Positions 44,241 through 53,151 of a stretch of DNA of 64,000 nt are shown one piece after another (positions within the stretch are counted from its first letter, which is position 1; every line of letters starts with the position of its first letter). Origin of the DNA: Streptomyces sp. NBS 14/10 (GTDB taxonomy: Bacteria > Actinomycetota > Actinomycetes > Streptomycetales > Streptomycetaceae). The stretch covers positions 1 through 64,000 of the forward strand of contig NZ_NCSM01000081.1 of the NCBI RefSeq assembly GCF_002224125.1. The letters run 5' to 3'. The notes below the pieces were generated by a model. The model did no database searches. It was not told the origin of the DNA and saw only the letters and a list, made by a program, of their open reading frames with translations. The position numbers and the translations under genes were made by a program.

Positions 44241-44645
44241 TCAGTCGGCCTCCTTCACCGAGATGTCGGCAACGGTGTCGTAGAACGACAGGTGGTCCTT
44301 GATCTCGGCCACGGAGTCGATCGGGTCCGGGTAGGCCCACACCACATCGGGCCGCGGGCCGCCGCCGCCCTCCGTGCCCAGATACGTCCAGTACGCCGCC
44401 TCGCCCTTGAACGGGCAGGTGGTGTGCGTATCGGTCGGCTCGAAGAGGGACAGGTTCACGTCCTGCGGGGGCAGGTAGTAGCGGACGGGCAGGCCGGTCT
44501 CGGAGAGGAGCAGCGGGCGGCGCGACTCCGCGACGACCCGGCCGTCGATCGTGACCGTGACGTGCTGGGTGCCGCGGGTCACCTCCACGCGGTGGCCTGT
44601 GCCTGTGCCTGTGCCTTTGCCGGTGCCGGGGTGCTGGGTCGTCAT
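44241..44645 (-). CDS. DUF427 domain protein
   Basis: The 134-residue protein has the DUF427 pattern: VTIDGRVVAESRRPLLLSET, LPVRYYLPPQDVNLSLFEPT, and TTCPFKGEAAYWTYL with the conserved Cys. DUF427 folds as a small beta-tent; the function is unproven. The N-terminus has a Gly/Thr repeat (GKGTGTGTG) from a short GT-rich DNA tract. Confidence 0.9.
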   Translation of the reverse strand: MTTQHPGTGKGTGTGTGHRVEVTRGTQHVTVTIDGRVVAESRRPLLLSETGLPVRYYLPPQDVNLSLFEPTDTHTTCPFKGEAAYWTYLGTEGGGGPRPDVVWAYPDPIDSVAEIKDHLSFYDTVADISVKEAD

Positions 44646-44727
44646 GGGGATCCTCCTGCGGTGGGCGTTCCGAGCGGTTCCTCATGTACGTCAACGCAGA
44701 CCCCGGGCCGGCGATTCCGCCCCTCCC

Positions 44728-46449
44728 TCAGCTGTCCGTGACCTCGATGAAGATCGGATTGGTGTAGCACCAGGTGTCCGCCCACGGGTCGCCGTCGCCC
44801 GGCTTGTGCGGGATCGGGCCGTGCGGGTCCACGGCCGCGCCCAGCAGGCCCGTGCCGTGGCGGTTGCCGTCGCTGCCGCGGAGCCGGAGGTAGCCGGACT
44901 CCTCGGCCCTGGCCAGGGGGATCCGCAGGGTGTACGTACCGGTGCGGCCGGATACGTCCGCCGTATGTACGACGCGGGTGTCCGGGGCGTGCCATGCGTC
45001 GCGGTCGCGCGCCGGGCCGCGGACCGCGCCGCGGATCACGTCGAGGTGGGCCAGGCGCGGCAGGACGCCGTGGAAGTTGGGGCGGGAGGCGGTGGTGACC
45101 GTGACCGTCAGGGTCAGCCGCTCGCCGCGGCGGACCCGGAGCCGGCCGCCCAGGGTGACCCCGCGGCCCCTGCCGCCCCTGCCGCCCTGGCCGTCGCGGT
45201 CGTCGCTCTCGCGGTGCAGCCGTACGTCCAGGGCGTCGATCAGCTGCCCGTGGTCCACCCACACCCGCCCGGCCCGCAGCCCGGCCATCACCTGCCGGTA
45301 GCCGTACGCCGTCACGCCCACATGCGTACGGCTGAACTGCCCCGGCCAGAAGTCACTGCCCGGCTGCTCCTTGTCGGTGTTGACCGGGTCGGGCAGCCTG
45401 CCCGTGTTGTCGAAGTTCTGGCCGGGCTGCCAGTCGCCGTTGCGCCAGGTGTCGTGGACGGTCCGGTGGTTGTCGGAGTTCGTGGTGATCGAAAACAGCC
45501 GGCCCTCGGACAGCATCGCGTCCCACAGCCCGCCCACCGTCGCGGTCATCCAGTCGAAGCCGCCGTACGTGACGTATGCCTCGGCCGGATAGCCGGGCCA
45601 GGACTGGGCGGACGGCTTGTTCTCGTACTCCCCGCGGATGGCGGTGGGGCCGCCCCACCCCGGCAGAGCCGCGCCCTGGGCGCCCGGGGCACCCTCCGCT
45701 CCGATCATGACCTCGGGCGCGGCGTCCCGCCAGGCCCGCAGCTCATGCGGGGAGTCGATACCCAGCCGCAGCGGGTGGTTGGCGAGGACCAGCACATCGT
45801 CGACGTAACCGCTCTTGCGCTGCTCTGCGAGCCACTTGATGCCCGCGACCGCCAGCGCCTCGTTCTCGGCGGTGCTGTCGGTGCGGCCCAGCAGCTTGCC
45901 GTCGTAGCGGAGCTCGAAGGTGCGCAGCACATCGGCCTCGTGGGGGCCGGGCGGCGAGAAGACGGTGCCGTGCTCGGCGCCCGGGATGTACCACTCCAGA
46001 CCCTGGAAAATCAGCATCCGCGGGTTCTCGGCGCGGGCCTTCAGTACGTCGTCGTGTTCGGCGAGCGCCCCGCCCGCGTTGGCGTGGCCGAAGTTGCTGT
46101 GCTCGGTGAAGACCATCCAGTCCAGGCCGAACTGCGCGGCGCGCTGGGCCTGCTGGGACGCGGTGTACTTCGCGTCGTGGCTGTAGACCGAGTGCACATG
46201 GTGGTCGCCTACCAGGTAGACGAGGTCCGGGTCGCCGGCCGCGCCGCCGTCGGAGGTTGTCGCGGGCGCCTCGGCGGCCGACGCCGCCGTGGGCGCCAGC
46301 GCCATGCCGCCCGCGAAGCCCGCGCCGTACAGGCCCGCGCGGCGCAGCAGCCCGCGCCGTGAGACGCCCTGCGCGTCCAGCGAGCGGGCCGGTACCTCGG
46401 GGTCGGCCCAGCGGGGGAGGGACGGAAGCGGGTCGGTCGGGCGTGGCAT
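44728..46449 (-). CDS. Tat-exported PHP-domain (metallo-phosphoesterase-like) protein
   Basis: From the ATG at 46449 (MPRPTDPLPSLPRWADPEV, GGAG upstream) the 573-residue protein has a twin-Arg signal (VSRRGLLRRAGLYGAGFAGG, cleavage near ASAAEAP). A PHP domain follows with metal ligands in GDHHVHSVYSHDAKY, VFTEHSN, GLEWY and TTNSDNHRTVHD. The C-terminal 170 residues are beta-rich and may bind the substrate or wall. The substrate is unknown; phosphoesterase activity outside the cell is the natural guess. Confidence 0.88.
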   Translation of the reverse strand: MPRPTDPLPSLPRWADPEVPARSLDAQGVSRRGLLRRAGLYGAGFAGGMALAPTAASAAEAPATTSDGGAAGDPDLVYLVGDHHVHSVYSHDAKYTASQQAQRAAQFGLDWMVFTEHSNFGHANAGGALAEHDDVLKARAENPRMLIFQGLEWYIPGAEHGTVFSPPGPHEADVLRTFELRYDGKLLGRTDSTAENEALAVAGIKWLAEQRKSGYVDDVLVLANHPLRLGIDSPHELRAWRDAAPEVMIGAEGAPGAQGAALPGWGGPTAIRGEYENKPSAQSWPGYPAEAYVTYGGFDWMTATVGGLWDAMLSEGRLFSITTNSDNHRTVHDTWRNGDWQPGQNFDNTGRLPDPVNTDKEQPGSDFWPGQFSRTHVGVTAYGYRQVMAGLRAGRVWVDHGQLIDALDVRLHRESDDRDGQGGRGGRGRGVTLGGRLRVRRGERLTLTVTVTTASRPNFHGVLPRLAHLDVIRGAVRGPARDRDAWHAPDTRVVHTADVSGRTGTYTLRIPLARAEESGYLRLRGSDGNRHGTGLLGAAVDPHGPIPHKPGDGDPWADTWCYTNPIFIEVTDS

Positions 46450-46617
46450 TGGCGCATCTCCTCGTTCGGGCCGGCCGGGCCGGTCTGTTCCGTTCCGTTT
46501 CCGGACCGGTGCCGGGTGACCGTACGAGGGGGTGGCCACGGGCGCCCCAGCGGCGGGCGTACGGAGGGTGAACAACCCCCCGGGGCCCCGGCCACGGGGC
46601 CTTGGCCCTCGCGCGTG

Positions 46618-47250
46618 CTACGCGTCCTGCGCGTTCTCCGGGCGCGGCCACGTACGTCCCTCGTCCGCCTCCACCTCGCGGTTGAACCGCGTCAGCGCGT
46701 CCTCGAACCGCCTCACCTCATCGGGCGTCCAGCCCGCCAGCACCCGCTCCAGCTTCGCGCGGCGGCGCTCCCGGTCGGCGGCCAGGCGCTCGGCGCCGAG
46801 GGTGGTGGCGCGCAGTTTGCGGGCGAGGCCGCCCTTCGGGTCCGGGATGCGTTCGAGCAGGCCCGCGCGGAGCAGCGCGCCGGTCTGCCGGTTGACGGTC
46901 GAGACGTCGAGGCCCAAGGCGTCGGCGAGTTGGCCGATGGACAACGCGCCCTCGGTCTCCAGGGAGGAGAGGAGGAAGTACGCGGAGCGGTCGAGGCGGG
47001 CCTCCCCAGCGCCCGAGCATTGACCGGTCTGGTCGGTCTGGCCGCTCTGGGCGGTCCGGTCGGTCTGGTCGGTCTGCGTCTGGGCGGTCCGGTCGGTCTG
47101 CGTCTGGCCGGTCTGCGTCTGGGCGGTCTGGTCGCCGGGCTGGTTGCCGGATTGGTTGCCCGGCTGGCCGGCCTGGCCCTTACGGTCCCTCGGCGTCAGC
47201 AGATTGCACCTGGCGACCAGCATCAGCTCGCGTTCCAGCTTCTCCAGCAC
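46618..47250 (-). CDS. MarR-family regulator with a Gln/Thr/Asp-rich repeat insert
   Basis: From the GTG at 47250 (VLEKLERELMLVARCNLL, AGGAGG upstream) it has 210 residues. The HTH is SIGQLADALGLDVSTVNRQTGALL and the wing DPKGGLARKLRATTLG. Between the first helix and the HTH core, about residues 26-78, is a low-complexity insert of QTQTGQ/QTDRTA-type units, which a normal MarR (about 150 residues) lacks. It is divergent from the large MFS gene across a nested palindrome. Confidence 0.88.
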   Translation of the reverse strand: MLEKLERELMLVARCNLLTPRDRKGQAGQPGNQSGNQPGDQTAQTQTGQTQTDRTAQTQTDQTDRTAQSGQTDQTGQCSGAGEARLDRSAYFLLSSLETEGALSIGQLADALGLDVSTVNRQTGALLRAGLLERIPDPKGGLARKLRATTLGAERLAADRERRRAKLERVLAGWTPDEVRRFEDALTRFNREVEADEGRTWPRPENAQDA

Positions 47251-47286
47251 GCTTCCTCCTCGTCGCCCAGCCGCTCGTCCCGGGAA

Positions 47287-47321
47287 ATGTGCACGATACA
47301 CATCGTGTGTAGGATGCACAT
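47287..47321. promoter_or_regulatory. Nested palindrome in the MarR/MFS divergent gap
   Basis: The inner TACACA-TCG-TGTGTA (47297-47311) is a perfect inverted repeat, flanked by outer arms ATGTGCA (47287-47293) and TGCACAT (47315-47321). It lies 36 bases from the MarR start and 77 from the MFS start, a strong operator candidate for this MarR. Confidence 0.7.
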
Positions 47322-47398
47322 CTCATCATTCCTTATGCCTTTCATATCGAAGGTCATCCGGTCATTCACCAGCACACCCACCCGGAGGCGGCAGCCGT

Positions 47399-49753
47399 AT
47401 GTCCCCGTCAGCTCCAGCAGCCCGCGTCGAGCCCCTGAGCTCGGCGCCGCCCGGCCAGAAGCAGCTCCCGCGGGAGATGGGCGCCGGCTTCGTGGCCGTG
47501 CTCGCGTTCTGCGGTATCGCCGTCTCGGTGATGCAGACGCTGGTCGTTCCGCTGGTGACCGAGCTGCCGCAGCTGCTGCACACCTCCAGCTCCAACGCCT
47601 CCTGGGTGATCACCGCCACCCTCCTCGCGGGCGCCGTGTCCACCCCGGTCATGGGGCGGCTCGGCGATATGTTCGGCAAGCGCAGGATGCTGGTGGTGGC
47701 CCTCGGGCTGCTGGTCGTCGGCTCGCTGGTGTGTGCCGTCACCTCCGACCTGGTCGTCATGGTGATCGGCCGGGCCATCCAGGGCGGCGCGATGGGCGCG
47801 ATACCGCTCGGCATCAGCATCATGCGCGACGAGCTGCCGCCCAAGAAGCTGGGCTCCGCGATGGCCCTGATGAGCTCGTCGCTGGGCATCGGCGGCGCGT
47901 TCGGCCTCCCGGCCGCCGCGTTCGTCGCCCAGCACACCAACTGGCATGTGCTGTTCTACGGCGCCGCCGGGCTCGGTGTGCTCGCGCTCGCCCTCGTGCT
48001 CGTCGTCGTCCCCGAGTCGGCCGTACGGACCCCCAGCCGCTTCGACGCCATCGGCGCGATCGGACTCTCGGCCGGTCTGGTCTGTCTGCTGCTGCCCATC
48101 ACCAAGGGCGGCGACTGGGGCTGGTCCAGCGGCACCACCCTCGGGCTGTTCGGCGCGTCCGCGCTGATCCTGCTGGTCTGGGGGTTCGTGGAGCTGCGGA
48201 CCGCCGAGCCGCTGGTGGACCTGCGGACCACCGCGCGCCGTCAGGTGCTGCTGACGAACCTCGCCTCGATCATGGTCGGGTTCTCCTTCTACGCGATGTC
48301 GCTGATCCTCCCCCAGCTGCTGGAGCTGCCGAAGGCCACCGGCTACGGCCTCGGCCAGTCCATGGTCATGGCGGGTCTGTACGTCGCGCCGATGGGTGTG
48401 GCGATGATGCTGGTCTCGCCGCTGTCCGCGCGGATCAACGCCACGAGCGGGCCGAAGGTCTCGCTGCTCCTGGGTCTGGTCGTGATCGGCGCCACGTACG
48501 GCAGCGGCATCGTGATGATGGACCACGTCTGGCAGGTCGTCGTGCTCTCGACCGGCCTCGGCGTCGGCGTCGGGATCGCGTACTCGGCGATGCCGACCCT
48601 GATCATCAGCGCCGTACCGGCCGCCGAGACGGGCGCGGCGAACGGGCTGAACACCCTGATGCGGTCCATCGGCATGTCCACCTCCAGCGCGGTGGTCGGG
48701 GTGATCCTCGCCCACCAGACCACGAACTTCGGGCGGCTCGCGCTGCCCAACACGGACGGGTTCAAGATCTCGTTCGCCGTCGCATGCGGGGCCGCCGCCC
48801 TGGGTCTGCTGATCACCCTGTTCCTGCCCAACCGACGCCGTACGCCCGTGACGGGCCAGCCACAGACGGCCCAGGCGCAGGCGGCCCAGGCGTCTGTCGA
48901 CCAGGCGCCGGCAGACCAGGAAGCCGCCCCGGCCACTGAGCCCGCCCCTGCCGCTGAGCCCCTTGCCGGCGGCGGCGGTGTCCAGGGCCGGGTGCTCGGG
49001 TCCGGCGAGGTCCCGCTGGCTGGTGCCGCCGTCACCCTCATCGACAACACCGGCCGCCAGCTCGGCCGTACGGTCAGCGGTCCGGACGGCCGGTACTCCC
49101 TGGCCGCCCCCGACGCCGGCAGCTTCGTCCTGATCGGCTCGGCCCCTGGCCACCAGCCGCAGGCGGCCACGCTGCTGCTCTCCGACGCCCCCGTCACCTG
49201 CGATGTGCGGCTGGCCGGAGGCGGCGGGCCCACCGGGACCGTACGGACCTTCGGCGGCGAGCCACTGGCCGGGGCGACGGCCATCGCGATCAGCCCCGAC
49301 GGTGCGGTCGCCGCCACGGCCACCGCCGACGAGAAGGGCGACTTCACGCTGCCCGAGCTCACCCCCGGCTCGTACACGCTGACCATCAGCGCCGAGGGCC
49401 ACCGTCCGCACGCCGCACAGCTGGAGATCACCGGCACCGGGCAGCCCCCGCGGATCGACGCCGAGCTGCGGCCCGCGGCCAAGGTCCGCGGCACCGTGCG
49501 CGCCCAGGGCGGGCGGCCGGTGGAGGACGCGCGGGTGGCGCTGCTGGACTCGGCGGGCGATGTCGTCGGGCAGTGTGTGACCGGCGCGGACGGGGCGTTC
49601 CACTTCGAGGGGCTGACCGACGAGCACTACACGGTGGTGGCCAGCGGTTACGCACCGGCGACGATGCCGGTCACGCTCGGTGGCGCCAAGGGCTCCGGGG
49701 GTTCCGTGGGCTCCGAGGCGCGGAACGTCGACTTCCTGCTGAGCCACGGCTGA
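47399..49753 (+). CDS. MFS drug-efflux-type transporter (DHA2) with C-terminal Cna-B/carboxypeptidase-regulatory-like repeats
   Basis: The 784 residues start at the ATG at 47399 ([20 protein letters not shown]). The first 480 or so form a 14-helix-type EmrB/QacA transporter: GRLGDMFGKRRMLV (motif A) and GRAIQGGAMGAIPLG. After a Gln/Ala/Pro linker (about 485-525) come three beta-sandwich repeats with the G-R-V...L-A-G-A-x-V...D-x-x-G-x-Y pattern (LAGAAVTLID/DGRYSLAAP, LAGATAIAIS/KGDFTLPEL, VEDARVALLD/DGAFHFEGL). The tail would face the cytoplasm or outside depending on helix count. The divergent MarR probably controls it. Confidence 0.9.
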   Translation: MSPSAPAARVEPLSSAPPGQKQLPREMGAGFVAVLAFCGIAVSVMQTLVVPLVTELPQLLHTSSSNASWVITATLLAGAVSTPVMGRLGDMFGKRRMLVVALGLLVVGSLVCAVTSDLVVMVIGRAIQGGAMGAIPLGISIMRDELPPKKLGSAMALMSSSLGIGGAFGLPAAAFVAQHTNWHVLFYGAAGLGVLALALVLVVVPESAVRTPSRFDAIGAIGLSAGLVCLLLPITKGGDWGWSSGTTLGLFGASALILLVWGFVELRTAEPLVDLRTTARRQVLLTNLASIMVGFSFYAMSLILPQLLELPKATGYGLGQSMVMAGLYVAPMGVAMMLVSPLSARINATSGPKVSLLLGLVVIGATYGSGIVMMDHVWQVVVLSTGLGVGVGIAYSAMPTLIISAVPAAETGAANGLNTLMRSIGMSTSSAVVGVILAHQTTNFGRLALPNTDGFKISFAVACGAAALGLLITLFLPNRRRTPVTGQPQTAQAQAAQASVDQAPADQEAAPATEPAPAAEPLAGGGGVQGRVLGSGEVPLAGAAVTLIDNTGRQLGRTVSGPDGRYSLAAPDAGSFVLIGSAPGHQPQAATLLLSDAPVTCDVRLAGGGGPTGTVRTFGGEPLAGATAIAISPDGAVAATATADEKGDFTLPELTPGSYTLTISAEGHRPHAAQLEITGTGQPPRIDAELRPAAKVRGTVRAQGGRPVEDARVALLDSAGDVVGQCVTGADGAFHFEGLTDEHYTVVASGYAPATMPVTLGGAKGSGGSVGSEARNVDFLLSHG

Positions 49754-49849
49754 GCCAAAGCTGAGAGAGCTGGTCCTGCTCCGGTGCCAAACCCGGGTAC
49801 TGGAGCAGGGCGAGGGCGCCTACAGCGAGCGCGCGCCCCTGGAATGCTC

Positions 49850-50152
49850 CTATTCCTCCATGGCGCCCTCCTCGTCCGGAAGGCTCTCCCCCTCCGGAAG
49901 GCTCTCCTCCTCCGGAAGGCTCTCCTCCTCCGGAAGGCTCTCCCATGCCTCCCCCCTCCTGAACAGCTCGTACCCGTCCTCCTCCGCGATCGTCTCCGCC
50001 TCGGCGCGGCTGTGGAGGGGGACCTCATAGGTGTGGCTGTTGACCGTCGCGTGGACGCCTTCGCCGTCGGTGATCGTTTCGATCGCGTGCGTCTCGTAGA
50101 TGACGCGCCCCGGCTCGGCCGTGCTCCAGACCACGTGCATGCTCACTGCCAT
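49850..50152 (-). CDS. Hypothetical protein with acidic hexapeptide repeats
   Basis: The 100-residue protein (MAVSMHVVWSTAEPGRVIYE) has a small beta-type domain (to about residue 70: VHATVNSHTYEVPLHSRAEA) and a C-terminal array of four ESLPEE-type hexapeptides. It is unrecognised. GGAG lies seven bases before the ATG. Confidence 0.65.
   Translation of the reverse strand: MAVSMHVVWSTAEPGRVIYETHAIETITDGEGVHATVNSHTYEVPLHSRAEAETIAEEDGYELFRRGEAWESLPEEESLPEEESLPEGESLPDEEGAMEE
49871..49942. repeat. Four tandem 18-bp coding repeats
   Basis: Units start at 49871, 49889, 49907 and 49925, each encoding a variant of ESLPEE on the minus strand. The period is a multiple of three, so copy-number change would keep the frame. 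Confidence 0.9.
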
Positions 50153-50382
50153 CGGACACTCCGGAAGGACGAGCCCCCTGGTATCAGGGTCTCACCTGCC
50201 GACCTGGTCTTCACCGATCTTCCGGCGCGCCACCCGGACCATTGGGGCAGCACCTAGACCCTTGGCCGACGCAAGCTCGGAAACAGGGGTCTGTGCAAGG
50301 GTATTGACGAAAGGATGTTGACGACGGGCCGGGACCGCACCTTCCCCAGGAACCGGCAGGGGTAGAGGAAGGAAGCACGACG

Positions 50383-51144
50383 ATGACGAGCATCGCTGCG
50401 GATGCCGAGGCGTGGATCAGGCGGTACGAGAAGTCCCCGGACAGCGCGTTACGGCTGGTGTGCCTGCCGTACGCCGGCGGGTCGGCCAGCTACTTCTTCC
50501 CGGTGGCGAAGGCGCTGGCGCCCTCGATCGAGGTGCTCGCCATCCAGTACCCCGGCCGCCAGGACCGGCACCGTGAGCCCTGCATCGACGACATCGGCAA
50601 GCTCGCCGACGCCGTCGTCGGGGCGCTGGAGGGGCTGGACGACAAGCCGCTCGCGCTGTTCGGCCACAGCATGGGCGCCACGCTGTCGTACGAGGTGGCG
50701 CTGCGGCTGGAGAAGCGGAAGGTGATGCCCGTCCGGCTGTTCGTCTCCGGGCGGCGGGCGCCGTCCCGGGTGCGGGAGGAGTCCGTGCACCAGCGGGACG
50801 ACGCGGGGGTGCTGGCAGAGCTGCGCATGCTGAACGGCACGAACGGCGAGGTGCTGGAGAACGAGGAGCTGCTGCGGATGGCGCTCCCGGCGATCCGCGG
50901 CGACTACCGGGCCATCGAGTCGTACCGCTGCGAGCCGGGGCGGCGGATCAGCTGCCCGATCACCGCGCTGACGGGGGATGCCGACCCGAGGGCGTCGGTC
51001 GACGAAGTGCGCGACTGGGAGAAGCACACCACCGCGGAGATGGATCTCACCGTGCTCAGCGGCGGGCACTTCTTCCTCAATGACCATGTGCCTCAGGTCC
51101 TCAAGATCATCTCGGAGCGGCTGCTGCCGGTCACCCGCTCCTGA
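50383..51144 (+). CDS. Type II thioesterase (alpha/beta hydrolase)
   Basis: The 253-residue editing thioesterase belongs to the kind that unloads stalled or wrong acyl groups from polyketide or nonribosomal peptide carrier domains. Motifs are LVCLPYAGGSASYFFP near the N-terminus, the nucleophile LFGHSMGATLSYEVA (Ser near 96), the acid LTGDADPRAS and the His in SGGHFFLNDH. It has its own gap upstream. No PKS or NRPS gene is in the window, so its partner cluster is elsewhere. Confidence 0.92.
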   Translation: MTSIAADAEAWIRRYEKSPDSALRLVCLPYAGGSASYFFPVAKALAPSIEVLAIQYPGRQDRHREPCIDDIGKLADAVVGALEGLDDKPLALFGHSMGATLSYEVALRLEKRKVMPVRLFVSGRRAPSRVREESVHQRDDAGVLAELRMLNGTNGEVLENEELLRMALPAIRGDYRAIESYRCEPGRRISCPITALTGDADPRASVDEVRDWEKHTTAEMDLTVLSGGHFFLNDHVPQVLKIISERLLPVTRS

Positions 51145-51164
51145 GCATGACGATGCCCAGGTCC

Positions 51165-51194
51165 AGGCCCGGGGCACCGTCGTGCCCCGGGCCT
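51165..51194. terminator. Bidirectional terminator between convergent genes
   Basis: A perfect 13-bp stem AGGCCCGGGGCAC / GTGCCCCGGGCCT has a four-base loop. It lies 20 bases after the thioesterase stop and 5 bases before the MFS stop. CCCTTT follows on the plus strand. Confidence 0.9.
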
Positions 51195-51199
51195 CCCTT

Positions 51200-52414
51200 T
51201 CAGCGCCGATTTGCGACCGCGACATTCACCAGCGCCAGTACCGCGAGCGCGCCGCCGAACCACATCACACTCGACACCGCGATCCCGTCCGCCGCCCGCC
51301 CGCCGAGCAGCGCGCCCAGGGATATCGCCACGTTGAACACCCCGACGAACAGCGCCGAGGCCGCCTCCCGCGCCTCCGGCTCCGGCACCGCCTGGAGCAC
51401 CCACGTCTGCGAGGTGACCGACACCCCTCCGTACGCCAGTCCCCACAGCGTCAGCAGCACCGTGGCCCCCGGCGTCGTCCCGCCGGCCACCGGCATCAGC
51501 AGCACCGCGGCCGCGAGCAGGGCGAAGATGACCATGAGGGTGCGGCGCGGATCGCGGTGGGCGGTGACGCCGGCCAGGAAGTTCCCGGCGATGCCCGCCA
51601 CGCCGTACGCGAGCAGCAGCGTGCTGATCAGCCCCGCCCCGACCGCCGAGCCCTCCTCCAGCACCGGGCGTACGTAGGTGTACGCGCCGAAGTGGCCGGT
51701 CACCAGCAGCAGGGTCGTGATCAGGCCGGTGCGCAGCCGGGCGTTGCGGAACAGGCCGGGCACCTCGCTCAGCCGGATCGCGCGGTCGGCGGGCAGCGGC
51801 GGCAGTGTGACGGCCAGCGCGGCCGCGACCGCCAGCGAGAGCGCCCCCACCACCGCGAACGCGGCGCGCCAGTGCACCACATCGCCGATGAGCGTCCCGA
51901 CCGGCACGCCCACGACCGACGCCACCGCGATGCCGCTGAAGACGACCGACGTGGCGTGGCCGACGGACTTCTCCGGCACCAGTCTGGCCGCCAGCCCCGC
52001 CGCGATGGACCACACGCCGCCGATGCTCACCCCCACCAGAATCCGGGCGAACAGCAGAACGGCGAAGCCGGGCGCGAGCGCCGACAGCAGGTTGGCGGCG
52101 GCCAGCAGCCCCATCAGGCCGATGAGCAGCAGCCGCCGGTCGAGCCCGCCGACGGTGGCGGCCAGCAGCGGCGCCGCGACGGCGGCGACGAGGCCGGGCA
52201 CGGTCATGGCCAGGCCGGCCGTACCGGCCGAGACCCCGAGCGCGGAGCCGACCGAGGTGAGCAGGCCGACCGGCAGCATCTCGGTGGTGACGACCGCGAA
52301 GGTGCCGACCGCCACGGCGGCGACGGCGAGCCAGTTTCCGAGCGGCGAGCGCACGGATCCGGCCCCGGACCCGGATTTGCCCGCCGGGGTGGTGAGTTCC
52401 GTGGTATTGGACAT
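51200..52414 (-). CDS. MFS transporter (DHA1-type)
   Basis: The 404 residues have about 12 membrane helices. The first helix region is LAVAAVAVGTFAVVTTEMLP, typical of the arabinose/chloramphenicol-efflux subgroup (T-E-M-L-P-V-G-L-L). ARILVGVSIGGVWSIAAGLA and GVPVGTLIGDVVHWRAAF follow. The substrate is unknown. It lies convergent with the thioesterase gene and behind short direct repeats (TGAGCAGCCCTCGGCC at 52472 and 52493) that separate it from the GNAT gene. Confidence 0.92.
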   Translation of the reverse strand: MSNTTELTTPAGKSGSGAGSVRSPLGNWLAVAAVAVGTFAVVTTEMLPVGLLTSVGSALGVSAGTAGLAMTVPGLVAAVAAPLLAATVGGLDRRLLLIGLMGLLAAANLLSALAPGFAVLLFARILVGVSIGGVWSIAAGLAARLVPEKSVGHATSVVFSGIAVASVVGVPVGTLIGDVVHWRAAFAVVGALSLAVAAALAVTLPPLPADRAIRLSEVPGLFRNARLRTGLITTLLLVTGHFGAYTYVRPVLEEGSAVGAGLISTLLLAYGVAGIAGNFLAGVTAHRDPRRTLMVIFALLAAAVLLMPVAGGTTPGATVLLTLWGLAYGGVSVTSQTWVLQAVPEPEAREAASALFVGVFNVAISLGALLGGRAADGIAVSSVMWFGGALAVLALVNVAVANRR

Positions 52415-52562
52415 GTCTCAAGCGAACAGCCCGGATCGGCCGGGAACAACGGCGTTTCCCTCAGGCTTCGATGAGCAGCCCTCGGCCTTCGTTGAGCAGC
52501 CCTCGGCCCCCAGCCCCTCTCAACCCCCACTCAACCCCCACTCAGCCCTCAGCCGGGAACCG

Positions 52563-53075
52563 TCAGCGCACCTCGCGCCGCATGCAGACCCGCGGCCACC
52601 GGTCAAGACCGTGCGCCGCTTCGCTCTGCCGGATCTCCCGGAGTCCGGGGGTCAGTTCGTCCTCCCCCAGGGTCCGGAACCCGCACCGCGCCGCGTAGTA
52701 CGGGGCGTTCCACGCCACATCGACGAACGTGGTCAGCGTCAGCGCCGACGCCCCCTCGGCCGCCGCCCGCCCCGCCGCATGCTCGATCAGCGCCCGGCCC
52801 AGGCCGCGCCGCGCGCTGTCGGGGTGCACCGAGACCTGCTCAATATGCATGTTCCCGTCCACCGGGTCGGTGATCAGATACGCCACGGCCCGGTTCTCGC
52901 CGTTCGCCGCGACCCAGGCCCGCCCGGCGCGCTGGTACGTCCCCAGCTCGTCCAGGCTCAGCGGCTCGTCGTCGGCGATCTCGTCCATGCCGATGTCCCG
53001 GAAGCACAGGCCCGCGGCCCGCTCGATGTCCTGTAGGACGGGAAGCTCTTCGATGGTGCTCAGTCTTATCCGCAC
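52563..53075 (-). CDS. GNAT-family N-acetyltransferase
   Basis: From the GTG at 53075 (VRIRLSTIEELPVLQDIERA) it has 170 residues. The acetyl-CoA signature is VSVHPDSARRGLGRALIEHAA, with a preceding beta strand (NMHIEQVSV) and a later TFVDVAWNAPYYAARCGFR. Two more in-frame GTGs lie upstream in the 15-bp repeat array, so the exact start is uncertain. The substrate is unknown. Confidence 0.88.
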   Translation of the reverse strand: MRIRLSTIEELPVLQDIERAAGLCFRDIGMDEIADDEPLSLDELGTYQRAGRAWVAANGENRAVAYLITDPVDGNMHIEQVSVHPDSARRGLGRALIEHAAGRAAAEGASALTLTTFVDVAWNAPYYAARCGFRTLGEDELTPGLREIRQSEAAHGLDRWPRVCMRREVR

Positions 53076-53076
53076 G

Positions 53077-53151
53077 CGCCCATCATCCACGCGCCCGTCG
53101 TCCACGCGACCATCAGCTACGCGACCACCAGCTACGCGCCCGTCAGCTACG
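53077..53151. repeat. Five tandem 15-bp repeats between the GNAT and GyrI-like genes
   Basis: Five imperfect units of the type CGCCCGTCAGCTACG run from 53077 to 53151. They overlap the end of the GyrI-like gene (stop at 53143) and abut the GNAT start, and could add in-frame GTG starts to the GNAT protein. Confidence 0.85.

Noticed and set aside
46516..48939. An 807-codon plus-strand frame over the MarR and MFS genes
   Set aside because: It is out of frame with the MFS and antisense to MarR; Arg/Ala/Gly-rich shadow.
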